From Neelides folsomi (Eukaryota; Arthropoda; Collembola; Neelipleona; Neelidae), in the NCBI GenBank assembly GCA_034687125.1, contig JAQGBZ010000039.1, positions 62,001 through 126,000 of the forward strand: a DNA stretch of 64,000 nt, written 5' to 3'. Shown one piece after another: positions 1 to 11,200 of this stretch. The position numbers were made by a program, and so were the translations under genes. The notes under the pieces were generated by a model, which searched no databases, was not told the DNA's origin, and worked only from the letters and a program-made list of their open reading frames with translations. Numbering within the stretch: position 1 is the first letter of the stretch; each line of letters begins with the position of its first letter.

Positions 1-142
1 TCTACGACCAAGTCGAATGTAAATTAACTCATTACTCATTACCAAATTAAATTTTTATTACTTTATTAGTCAACGTTTATATTTTATAGATTCAGTAACT
101 GGTTTAATTCAATTGAAATAAATTTTTGGAATTTTAGAAACA

Positions 143-538
143 ATGTCGTTCGTGGACGGTCTTTATCGAAATGTGTTTAAGAGGACCTCGACCTTCGTCT
201 TCACTTGTGTCATTGGAGCATTTTTTTTCGAGAGGGGCTTTGATGCGGCCACAGAATACATGTTCGAACGGAACAATAGAGGCGTAAGTTGATTTAGCTC
301 ATTTAGCTCTTTAAAATGTTTAATCGGTCATTCTCATTATTAGTAAATATCTGTATCTCGTTAACAAATAACTTAAGTTCATACCCCTTGCTACAAGGTT
401 GTTTAATTATAATAGAAAAAGTGTGTTCTTTCGGCTATTAAAATTGGCTCATTGTCAGTAATACGCATTTACCTAATTCATTTTTTGTTTTAGAAATTAT
501 GGAAGGACATTAAGCACAAGTACTGCGTAGAAGAATAG
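143..538 (+). CDS. UQCR10: Cytochrome b-c1 complex subunit 9 (complex III)
   Basis: Small single-pass subunit of mitochondrial complex III in the inner membrane, next to cytochrome c1 and the Rieske protein. Two exons (143-283 and 494-538) joined through a GTAAGT donor and a TTTTAG acceptor give 61 residues, the usual length for the family. The hallmark VFKRTSTF at residues 11-18 precedes the membrane segment, FFFERGFD lies at about 27-34, and the tail GKLWKDIKHKY closely matches insect and vertebrate subunits. The start is the first ATG, with no in-frame alternative nearby. The second exon adds only 14 residues, so open-frame searches miss this gene. Identity is very likely from the motifs. 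AATAAA signals lie 60-140 bp after the stop. Confidence 0.93.
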
Positions 539-599
539 TTCAACAAATCCCATCTTCATCGTCGAGTAGTAAAAATCGTTAAAATTTAAAACATGTAAG

Positions 600-605
600 A
601 ATAAA
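600..605 (+). terminator. Polyadenylation signal of UQCR10 (a second copy at 675-680)
   Basis: An AATAAA hexamer lies 62 bp after the UQCR10 stop codon and a second at 675-680. Either could be used; the choice is inferred from distance only. Confidence 0.45.
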
Positions 606-680
606 TGTATAAATCTATATAAATCAATATTGTTACAATTACAAGGCCTTCTTCCCATCTTCATATGCCGTTGTAATAAA

Positions 681-1038
681 GTCACTTGAACTAAACTATA
701 AAAACTTTATTATTTATTTACATATTTTACAAACAGTAAGCTACCAAACGAATCATGAAATGGTAGGTCACATTCTTAGGATAATCGGATAATTCGTATA
801 AAACTTCTCGGGTATAAATTGAATAATTGAGGTAGCCAAGTGAGTTTCGATTATAGAATAAAATTCCATTTTAGATAGTTTTAGTACAAGTATTTTAATT
901 AATGTTTTAAATCCTTTTGCGAATCGGATTTAAGATCATCTTAATGTTAGTTGTAATTTAGCTAAATGAATGAGGAATTGAAAATCTTCACATCCCCCCT
1001 TATTAATTAATTAGTCAGGAAAGGAGGGAATTCATTAA
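681..1038. other. Intergenic spacer between UQCR10 and the scramblase gene
   Basis: AT-rich spacer of about 360 bp with no coding exon. It must hold the promoter of the scramblase gene, but I see no clear TATA box or initiator. A purine-rich run just before the ATG at 1039 is probably 5' untranslated region. Confidence 0.5.
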
Positions 1039-2497
1039 ATGGCAAGAAAGAAAGTTCATCCCGAAAAGGATAAAGAGAAGGAGAAGACCAAAGAAGATAA
1101 GAAGGGAAAGACCGAAAAAGGTGAAGCGAAGGGAGGAAAGGAGGAAAAGAAAAAAGAGAAAAAGCCCAAGAAGGAGAAAAAGAAACCAGACGCTCAAGAC
1201 GGCGGAGATGAAGAAGAAGACGATGATGAGGAAGATGAAGAGGACCCAAGAGCCAAAATTGTACCCAAGAATTATACAATTCCTAAAGAGCTCAAAGTTC
1301 TCGAAAAAACCCATTTAATTATCATACAGCATGAACTCACCATTTATCAAGTCGATTATGGATTTGCGGTAAAAGGCAGCAACATTTATTCATCTTAAAA
1401 TATGTAACCTTTGTTATATTATATTTATATTTATTTTAAAATTAAATTGATAGACCAATAACCGATATCATATATTCGACAATTTTGGAAACAAAATTTA
1501 TGACGCGGCCGAGAATGGGAAAATCGTGTGTGCTTGCAACGACGGCTACGACTTCAATCTGAATGTGTACGACAAAGATACTCCTGTAATGACCTGCAAT
1601 GTTCCATACAATTTTTGGCATTCTTGTTTCGGGAAAAGTAAAGGAAACGACGATATGGAAATTAAGTCTGGGGATGGTGCTATCATTGGCTATGTAAATA
1701 AAATTAAATATTTTAAGATTTCTGTAATTTAAACATATAAAAATGAAACTTAATAACTAATAATTAAGGTCCATCAAGAAAATTATAATCCTCCCAAGTT
1801 CAGGATTGAAGATAATGACAAAGACACAGTTTTTTACATTGTTGGACCCAAAGTGGAAGGTCGACTTTCTTGGCGTTTGATAGGAGAAGGAGAATTCTCT
1901 ATTTTAACTGCAGACGAGTCGATGAAGATCGGGAAGATTGCTCGAATCGACGACGACATTTTGGGCGATGAAGTTGAGAACGGCGAAAACTTTGGGGTCG
2001 AATGGCCTGAAGAAGTCAACGCAGGTGATAAGGCCACAATGATAGGAGCAGTTTTCTTAATCGATTACATGTATTTTGAGCGAACTCATAATAAAAAGCA
2101 AGCAAAGTCAGACGGAGTTAAAAAGGGGAAATATGGACATGAGAAAATTCTCATTGAAGTTGGCACGGGTGGCAGCGCTCCAACCAAGGAGGAACCCAAA
2201 GAGGAATCGGAAGAGAAAGATGACAAAGGAAAGAAGGAAAAAGGAGCAAAGGGGAAACGTAAAGCAAGCAGGATGAGCGTCAAGTCTGCGAAAGGAGCGA
2301 AGAAGGGTGAAGGTGCTCCGAAGGGGAAAAAGAAACCGGATGATTTTAGGGGACTTGACGGAGGTGGAGGATCCGACTTTCTTTATCTTGTTAATATTGA
2401 CTTTGCTATCGGATCTCTCTTTTTCTTCGGGTTTTCTTTCCTTGTAATTTTGCTCATTATTGGCATTACAGTTTTGCATTCAATGGCATTTAAGTGA
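1039..2497 (+). CDS. Phospholipid scramblase family protein with charged tails and an extra C-terminal membrane segment
   Basis: Three exons (1039-1368, 1454-1693, 1769-2497, all phase 0) encode 432 residues. Residues 1-70 are almost entirely Lys, Glu and Asp. The scramblase barrel follows: LIIIQHELTIYQVDYGFA in exon 1, then TNNRYHIFDNFGNKIYDAAE, and in exon 3 VGKI-like KIGKIARI and the signature ENFGVEWPEE. The usual hydrophobic strand ATMIGAVFLIDYMYFE is at about 279-294. Scramblases normally end soon after this. Here a Lys/Glu/Gly-rich linker (about 300-385) leads to a second hydrophobic segment (about 404-426, IGSLFFFGFSFLVILLIIGI). The Cys-rich palmitoylation cluster of human PLSCR1 is absent, leaving isolated Cys. 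The family binds calcium and has been linked to lipid scrambling or signalling; the role of this member is unknown. Family assignment is firm, orthology is not. Confidence 0.85.
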
Positions 2498-2518
2498 CAA
2501 GTGACTAATATGACTACC

Positions 2519-2524
2519 AATAAA
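2519..2524 (+). terminator. Polyadenylation signal of the scramblase gene
   Basis: AATAAA lies 22 bp after the scramblase stop codon, in the expected place for a very short 3' untranslated region. Confidence 0.5.
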
Positions 2525-3125
2525 TCCTATTGGACAATTTTATGAAATACATAACTCTTATTGTATTAATACCTATAAAATTAAAAATAATGGATAGTTT
2601 CAATTTATTGTTAGTGGCATTAAAACCATCTTTAATATCCTTGAAATACATAAATAGAATACATCATCATCATTAAATAGAATAAATAGCACAGTAAATC
2701 ATATTTTGTAAATATGACTCAAATTACATTTTAATTGCACTTTTATATTACAATTAAAACATGAGTAAGCTTTTAATAGTTATCAGTCATTAAGAAGAAT
2801 CATGAGATTAAAAACAAGTTTATAGACGTAAGTGAAATTAGATTTTCCTTATCATTGCAAAAAAGATGTTATTAAACGAGAAATAGCGTTTACGTAATAA
2901 AACAGGTAAATACAAGACCCAATTGATTTCACGAGTGAGTTTTATGAGCGCGAGTTCTTTGGTATTTCCCTTTACGTAGTGTTTTTCAATAGCTGTCTTT
3001 TCCATTGAAGGAACTTGAATTCATTCTCCCATCTGATCTTCACCATTCAACACGTTCGCTCAATTCTCAAGGTTAAAATTGAACTTCATTTTTGAATTTC
3101 TCCTGTTTAGTTAAAAGTGTTTAAG
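2525..3125. other. Intergenic spacer upstream of mevalonate diphosphate decarboxylase
   Basis: AT-rich 600-bp spacer without coding potential. The last 200 bp, richer in GC, probably contain the promoter and 5' untranslated region of the next gene. No element can be named. Confidence 0.45.
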
Positions 3126-5248
3126 ATGTCAGATACAAATTGTAATATTGTGACGTGCATAGCTCCTGTGAACATCGCTGTCATTAAATATTGTAAGTTA
3201 AATACTCGGTTTATTTATGTTAAGGGGATAATGATTTGAATTGAATCTTTTTGATTGAAGGGGGAAAGAGAGATGAAAAACTCATTTTGCCACTTAACTC
3301 TTCATTGAGCGGAACTCTGAGCACGGATCATGTAAGAATCATTAAGTTAAAATTAATATTTAATGTTTTTAAATTATTTCGATCATATACATAATTGAGA
3401 AATTCTTTAATCAGATGTGTGCCAAAACGACCGTCTCAACTCAACCGAGCTTCAAAACAGATAGGATTTGGTTGAATGGGAAAGAAGAATCTTTTGATAA
3501 TCCAAGGCTTCGGACATGTTTAGCTGAGAGTAATTTAACTATAATATTATTATATTTAATAGAACAAGTTAATTAATTATATTTTGAAAACTTAATTTGA
3601 ACTGTGTTTGTTCAGTTAAAAAAAGAGCAAAAGTAGAAGGAAAAATAAGAGAGGAAGAACTTTCCTGGGGAGTTCACATTTGCTCTGTAAATAATTTTCC
3701 TACTGCTGCCGGTCTTGCATCTTCAGCTGCAGGATATGCATGTTTAGGTATAATAATGATAATTATTACTTTTATTACCCATATCAATATTTTATGCAAT
3801 TAAATGGGGTGTTAATTTTATTGAACTTAATTAACATTAAATGTTTGATGTTTAAATAGTTTACTCCTTGGCCAAACTATTCAAAATCGAAGGAGAAATT
3901 TCCTCCATTGCACGTCAAGGTTCAGGAAGTGCTTGTCGAAGTCTTTACGGTGGTTTTGTGGAATGGATTGCAGGGACGGATCCAACTGGAGTGGATTCGG
4001 TGGCAAAAGTTGTGTTGGATGAAAATCACTGGCCCCAAATGAGAGTTTTGATTTTAGTGGTAAACATTCATATAAATATTTTATCATACCTATAAATATA
4101 TTCAATCTAATAATTATGCAATTACAATTAATAAAGCATGGATAGTTTTAAGATAGATAGGCAAGAAAGTAAAAGTCAAATATCAAATATCTATTTGATT
4201 TATGTTTTATTTAATTCATATTTAAAATTATATTAATAAAGGTGAACGACAACAAAAAAACCACGAGTAGCACAAATGGGATGCAAAACAGCGTGGAGAC
4301 AAGTGAACTTCTTCAACATAGAGTTCAAAAATGTGTTCCTCATAAAATGAACCTTATGAAAAAGGTATTAACCTAAATTCCCAAACTAAATATTTGCTAC
4401 TTCTTATTTAATTTTAATTATATTTTTTAACAAAATTGTTTTTTGAAGGCGATTCTGGAAAAAGATTTTGAAACGTTTGCAGAAGTGACAATGAAAGACA
4501 GTAATCAATTTCACGCCGTATGTCTGGATACTTTCCCTCCGTGTGTATACATGAACGACGTCTCACATGCGATTGCTAATTTGGTTCATTTGATTAACAA
4601 ACATGCTGGGAAAAACATTGTAATTTAATTTATAAGAATTGTATCAGAATAATCAGTTTAATTATTATGGTAGAGATTGAAATGATCTTTTATTGAAATA
4701 CATAAAGAAGAAAAAAATAATTGTTAAAACTATCAAATGTTAATAATAAATGATATTAATTTTCCAATAATTTAATTTTTTATTCAGGTGGCTTACACAT
4801 TTGACGCTGGTCCAAACGCTTGTCTTTATCTGCTTGAAGAAAATGTTCCATTGGTACTTGCAGCAGTTAAACACACTTTTCCATTCCCTTCATCTCAATC
4901 TTCATTCATTAAGGGAATGCCATTTGATCACACACCCATTAATTTGGTAAAATTAATTGATTAATTATATTTTTGAAATTGAATTTATTTTATACTTTTT
5001 ACACAATTATAAAGTGTTTATGAGTATTAACAATATCAGATATGGAATATTTATGAAAAATTGTTTACTGGAAGTTTAGAGGTTGTTGACTTTTGTTGTT
5101 TTGTTTTCAGGAAGGGATGATTGGGAAGGTGAATGTGTGGGAGAGCGGAGCACTTCGCTATTTGATTTACACGAAGGTGGGGAGCGGGCCAGAGGTCATT
5201 TCCCATTCGCATCTCCTCGATCTTCAAGGTTTCCCTTGTGTAGAATAA
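3126..5248 (+). CDS. MVD: Mevalonate diphosphate decarboxylase
   Basis: ATP-dependent decarboxylation of mevalonate 5-diphosphate to isopentenyl diphosphate, the last step of the mevalonate pathway in the cytosol. Nine exons: 3126-3192, 3261-3331, 3415-3529, 3616-3747, 3860-4059, 4242-4364, 4449-4619, 4788-4946, 5111-5248, giving 391 residues (family about 390-400). The N-terminus [20 protein letters not shown] is diagnostic. The GHMP-kinase ATP loop [16 protein letters not shown] is in exon 4, and [18 protein letters not shown] in exon 5. The conserved acidic residue of [13 protein letters not shown] (Asp299), equivalent to the catalytic Asp of the human enzyme, is intact. Only a short insertion in exon 6 (Asn/Lys/Thr/Ser-rich) looks lineage-specific. 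In arthropods the pathway feeds juvenile hormone, ubiquinone and dolichol rather than sterols. Confidence 0.96.
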
Positions 5249-8200
5249 CCTTTTCCTTTTCAAAGGGATTCATTCATTCCTGTTGATTCTTTCAACTCTT
5301 TCGGTCTATTATACCAAATACCAATATTGGAATATCTTCAGCTTCAGGTGATTTGGTGCATTTTGATGACTTTAAAGTATTAGTTTGTCTTGGGTCTTTC
5401 TGCAGGAAACATATCATGTAATTTACTGTATTACAACTAAAGATAATACTCCTTATATTTTTCAATCTTAAAGGATAATTAATCTTACTCTTTTAATACT
5501 CTTTTGTTAATTACATTATATAAGTGTTTAATAAGCTCTAAAATCAGTATAAATAAACTATGTACATAAATATATATTATTACTTTTTCTAAATATTTTT
5601 CTTCAATTGAGATTGAACTATTGAACAAAATAAAATCATTGATCCAACTGTGAATTTAAGTTATTTAACAAATAAGTACATTTATACGTTAACTTATTCA
5701 AATCACTAATTGATTCATAGGAAAATTTTTAATTGATATACAAATAAATGGTTTTTATCTGTTCCTTGTTCATTATTTGTGTGTGCAGTTTTGTGATTCT
5801 TTTTGAGTAGTAGCATTGCAATTAGTTCTCGACCTTATTTGCAATTTTCTCTTATAATAACACAAGCTAACCAACGTTGACTAAAAACTATCCAATATCC
5901 ACTTTAATGAGTGTTGACATTAATTCAATCCTTTTCTCTTCATTGTTCTTCTCATCCACGTGGTTGTCTGCATTCTGGTAAAAATGGCTGAATTGAGTAC
6001 TTTTGACATAGTTGAATCCTCATATGAAAACTCAGGACACATTTGTCCTCAATAAGATATACTATTATGTGTAATGTCATTCATATCACTTCTGAGCGAA
6101 TGCAATTAATGAAGGTAGTCAATTCAACCTCCTTTTTCTATTCGCAACGGGTGGGAAGATGAACCTGGTTTTGCCAAAGAGTAAATATTTCGTCCTATCA
6201 TTTCAATAGGAAACAAAACATCATTTCAATTCTAACGGTGAATTTGCAAACATTTTCTCTTCTTGCAAATTCCAAATTGGCAAATCATAATACTTGCCTA
6301 TAGACTGAAAATGTCATATAAAACCAAACTGTAAAGCAATAAGAACACTAAATTTTATTAATGGTTAAATTAAAGTTATAATATAATGTATCAATGTACA
6401 TGTACCTAATGGCATATTACATATGATAAGAATTAGCAAATGTTTTTTATAATTAAGTTAAAATGGTCTGTCAAAACGTGCTATTTGGTATTCATAATAA
6501 GGATGCCTTTCAATGACGCAGATTTCAATTTGACCTCACTTCACCTTTTCAAGCAGGTCATGAAGCAAATTCTTTGTTTACTTCCTGCATTTTCTAAAAT
6601 TGAATTCAAAACATTCTTTCGACTTTTAATTCATTTTTTGAATATTGTTTGTAATGGGTAATTGGTATTTGGTAATCATCTTGAATAGTTAAAAATGATA
6701 TTTGTTATATGATTTGATATAAAATAATGAATAGAGAAATGCCATTGGCACAGATCTAAAGGCATTCAATGATGATTTATGATAATAACAAACCATGAAG
6801 CTCAAGAGATTAAAAACTTTCCCAGAATGCGCCAAGCTATTTATTGTTGATCACTGAGAATCAAAAGTATTATTTTGATATAATTATCAAAATATTGGAA
6901 AGAATCGAAAGAATGTAACAAGACCTGTTGTGTATGAGAATCAAATAGTTTTATACCGACGCATTCTTCAACTCACCTGAACAAGTTGAAAAAACTTTAT
7001 TTACATCTTGTCCCCACTATGTACTTGTACAGTGTATAAGTACAGTACACTACTGTGTATGTCTGTATGGTATACAGCTAGGTACTTTAACTTTACTTTA
7101 ACTTTACTTTACTTTACATTTAAATGCTTTTCCCTTTCTAAAATTCTTGGAATTTTAAATGGCGTTTCATCTATCAAAGACAGATGCATATGGAATTAGA
7201 AATTATTATTGTCAACTAATAAATATTCCAATGGGATCGTAAACTGAGTCGTTAAAAAGATTCATTGAAAGTAATACAAAGTTAAATAAATACAAAGGTG
7301 GTTTTGAATGCTTATTCATTCCGTTAGTTCACTCCTGGCTTCCTTTCCAACAACACACGAATTAATTCTTCTATCTCCTACTTATTATCTACATCAATAT
7401 AACACAGATACATTTTTATAACTTTACTAATTGTATTTGATTTATTCATTTAAAGTGAACAGTTTAAATTTAGTTAGAGCAATAGACTATAGTTTAGGTT
7501 TAGAGCAAAGATTGAAAAATTACGTGCAAGTTGTCAAAGTTTATCTTTTTATCAGTTCAATTGAATTTGTATAAAAGTGAGATTTTTAATGTTTTTATTA
7601 TACATAATTTAAATTGTTTGATACTAAAAAGTGTAATCTCATCTCCAATTCTTCTCCCTTATCCGGAATTTAATTTTTAATTGTATTCTCTTTTTGTAAT
7701 CTCTTTTTATTCTCGAGAGGTGAATTGAATGATTCCAATAATCCAGTTTAACAAGCAATAACATTCAACAAACATTTATTATTCAACAACACGGTCAATT
7801 CCAAACGAGTAAACTCTCATTAAAATTACCAAAATAAATATCACGTAACATTAGAACATTAAAAACTTGGGAAATCTGAAAAATTGTTATCAATATTTAA
7901 ATCTCATCAATTCAACATCACAAAATAAATATATACAAAATATATTAATCATTACACCGTTACTGAGCTTTTTAGCATAGTTTAAAACAAAAGTTACCGG
8001 AAATGTGACTGTAAGCCAATAAATAAAAGTAACAATGCGATCAAGTGTTTTGTGAATATTTTTAGTATTCGCATTTCAACAATACAAAAGTATATGTAAA
8101 GTACATAAATTGAAACGTAATTCTTCATGCAAATTTAGTGTGCTAATTTGTGGATTGAAATTGATATAAACAAACTTTGACTAAAGACTCGTTTTCTACA
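5249..8200. other. 3-kb gap between MVD and the UNC93-like gene
   Basis: AT-rich DNA with no convincing exon on either strand. An AATAAA at 5552-5557, 300 bp after the MVD stop, may end that transcript. A GTAC/TGTA-rich patch lies at about 7013-7080, followed by a short tandem array. The remainder shows nothing I can name; the end must contain the UNC93-like promoter. Confidence 0.5.
7084..7120. repeat. Short tandem array of ACTTT-type units
   Basis: About six imperfect copies of ACTTTA/ACTTT in 37 bp, an ordinary microsatellite-like run in intergenic DNA. Confidence 0.7.
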
Positions 8201-11200
8201 ATGAACAACAACAATATTGGGAAAGATGGGGAAGTTAATGAGGGATTTGACATGGAGCCATCAATGGTCGAAAAGGGGCAGAGGAATCCCAACGACCCGC
8301 CAATGGCTCCGAAACTCGATTATGGCCCAAGAGAAAATAGAAGGATTATGAGAAATGTCATTTTTATTAGTTTGGCTTTTCTCCTCCTTTTTACTTCTTT
8401 CAATGGAATGTCGAATCTCCAAGCGTCGCTTTATCCAGTAATTAATTTATTATAATTGAATAATTTATAATCAATTAAAAATTAATTTATCAATTAAGAA
8501 TTAATTAAAGCCAATTAATTAATTATTGAGTCATCTTTGTTTTAATTAAAACTTTTACGTATAAGTTTAAAATTCAATGAAGATTTTTAAACAATGCAAG
8601 GGATAATATTTAATTTTTATCCTAATTAATTAGGGCGGACTTGGAAATTGGTCGTTGTCGACTATTTATGCTTCGCTTGTCATTTCTTCACTTTTTCTTC
8701 CTTCGACCGTCATAAGAAAATGTTCGGTGAAATGGACCATTCCTCTATCCATGATTGGATATGCTGTTTATGTGGCTGTGCAGTTTCATCCAAGATTCTA
8801 CACCCTTATTCCAGCAAGTCAGTTAAAAATTATATAATAACCTTCAAATAATTCTAATTCATAATTAAAATTTTTCGCAAGGTGTTCTTGTTGGAATTTC
8901 TGCCTCGTGCTTATGGAGCGCCAAATGTACCTATTTAACTCATGTAAGATTGCTAAAAAATTCTTTTCACGTAGCTGAACCAAAAATCGTTATAATACAT
9001 ATTGTAAAGAATTTAATGTAGTTTCAGAGTATATATAGTTTTTATATAAAAATATTAAAGATAAGCGAGTTAAGTTCAAAATAAACTAATTATTCATGAA
9101 AATTATATTTTTATTTTCAAATAATTAAATATTTTAATTGGTGGATTAAATTCTTTTATCTAAATAATGTTAAAGGTTGGTCATCAATATGCTGGGATGA
9201 TCAAAGACAATTCTGATGTTGTGATTGTGCGGTTTTTCGGGATTTTCTTCCTTGCCTTCCAAAGCACTCAAATTTGGGGAAATTTAATTTCCTCAACAGT
9301 TCTTTCCGCTGGAGGAACGGAGGAACAGGCAAGTGATGAAGTTTTGGCTTATTGTGGATACAATTTCTGCCCAGATTCAAATATCACTGAAGCCAGTAAT
9401 AAAGAAAGTGTGAACGAAACGAACAAAAATATTTTACAAGCCATTTATTGTGTTTGTTCACTTTTGGCAATTGTTGTAATTTCAACTTGTGTGGATTCCC
9501 TTGCAAGGTATGTAAAAATTGCAAATAATGTTATTCGGCCAATTTCATAAAATTGAACTTAAGTTTAAATAACTTAATTGCTTAACAATTAATAGAATAG
9601 ACTGGTTATGGTTTTAGCATACAATTAATTAATATAATTTATTATAATTTGTGCAAATATTTAATTTAAGATATGGAGAAAATGAAAGGGAAGGTTCAAC
9701 TTCGAAATTATCAGGGATGAAATTGCTCTTGGCCACTTTCACGCATATGAAGAAACCAACACAAATTCTGATGATTCCACTTACAATTTGGTCAGGGATG
9801 GAACAAGGGTGAGTGAAAGTTGGAAAATTGTAAATTTAATTATAATGCTGAAATAAATACAATAAATGAAGTTATATAAAGAATTTAATTGGCGATTTTA
9901 AATTCCCCTTTGCAGATTCCTGACCTCAGATTACACAAATGTAAGTGACTAAATTTAAATCACAATTATCTCGAGGACTCTCATTTAGTCCCGTTAAATA
10001 TATTTTATCGTTTTCTCGAACTTGAATAATCGCTCTCCAGTATTAGCATCTCATTGCAAATAACTTTGAGTTTAAATTATAGCGATTAAATACGTACTTC
10101 GCTTTGGTATTTTAATAACTGGTAATCGTAATTAAATATTTAATCGTGAAGGTTAATGGCTTGACTATAAATATATGTGATCGTTAATTTCGCTCAATTT
10201 CGAATGTTTAAGAGAACCAATGATTCCCCATGCAATCTCGCGTCCATCTGAAACACAATTTTTAAATTTTACTAAAAGGCTTAAACACATTAAAATCAAT
10301 AGTTAATCATAATGGTTTCTAACTATTGAAATTAACTTACTTGTTTTGACAAACCCAACACCATTCATATCCACATTTGGTGCAATCCAAATGCATGCAC
10401 CCACCGAACTTCTCAGTCGGGACTCGGCATTTTGGACAGGGTTTGGTCGTCATTCGGAAAGCTCGACGAGTGGCATCGTCCCATAAAGATTGAGCCACGC
10501 GTTCTTGACTGATTGGAAATCCCCTGCCATCCTCACTCTTTGAAACCACTGATGAGGTCGAGGAGGAATTGGTACAAGGGCCTAAATGCCAACCTTCCAG
10601 GCACAACCGGCAAAATACAAACTGCAAATAAATTATTACTTTAGGTTAATAGATTAATATCAAATAGATACTTTTAGTTTTTATATATAATCCAGAGATA
10701 TTTTATGGCTAACACAGAATTTGTAAAATGTTAAAAGAAGTGAAAAAATAAAGTGAAGAGACACTTACATTACAGCCATGTAAGCAAGCAATTTTATTGC
10801 AATTGGTGTCCATTGGGATGATTCCCATCCCACAGTCAGGTTGAGGACATAATAATCCCCCCATTTGAAATACACATTCTTCTGTGGCGAATCGTTGATA
10901 TCGCTCATACTTTAAGAGGATACAATTATTTAATTATTATTATTATTATAAAATTATTATTATTTAGTGAAATTCAAATAATAAGTTTGTCCTTGTTATT
11001 TTGACTTACATCATGTTTTCCCATTAATTTGAAATGATGAGAATCTTTAATTAAAGAATTCCGACATAAAACAGGACATCCCACAGAATATCCAATAGAA
11101 GAATCCTTAAAACAAAAATTTTATACACGTGTTTTAAGTAATCAAATGTTTAAGATTAGCTTATTACAATTTATTATTTGTTCTTTTTTAATGTAAAACA

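Noticed and set aside
1007-1314. Long open frames on the minus strand opposite the scramblase N-terminus
   Set aside because: They mirror the Lys/Glu codon repeats of the real exon and encode low-complexity Leu/Phe/Ser/Pro; no motif or splice context.
8177-8200. Upstream non-ATG start (TTG) for the UNC93-like protein
   Set aside because: An ATG in the same frame follows at 8201; animals rarely start at TTG.
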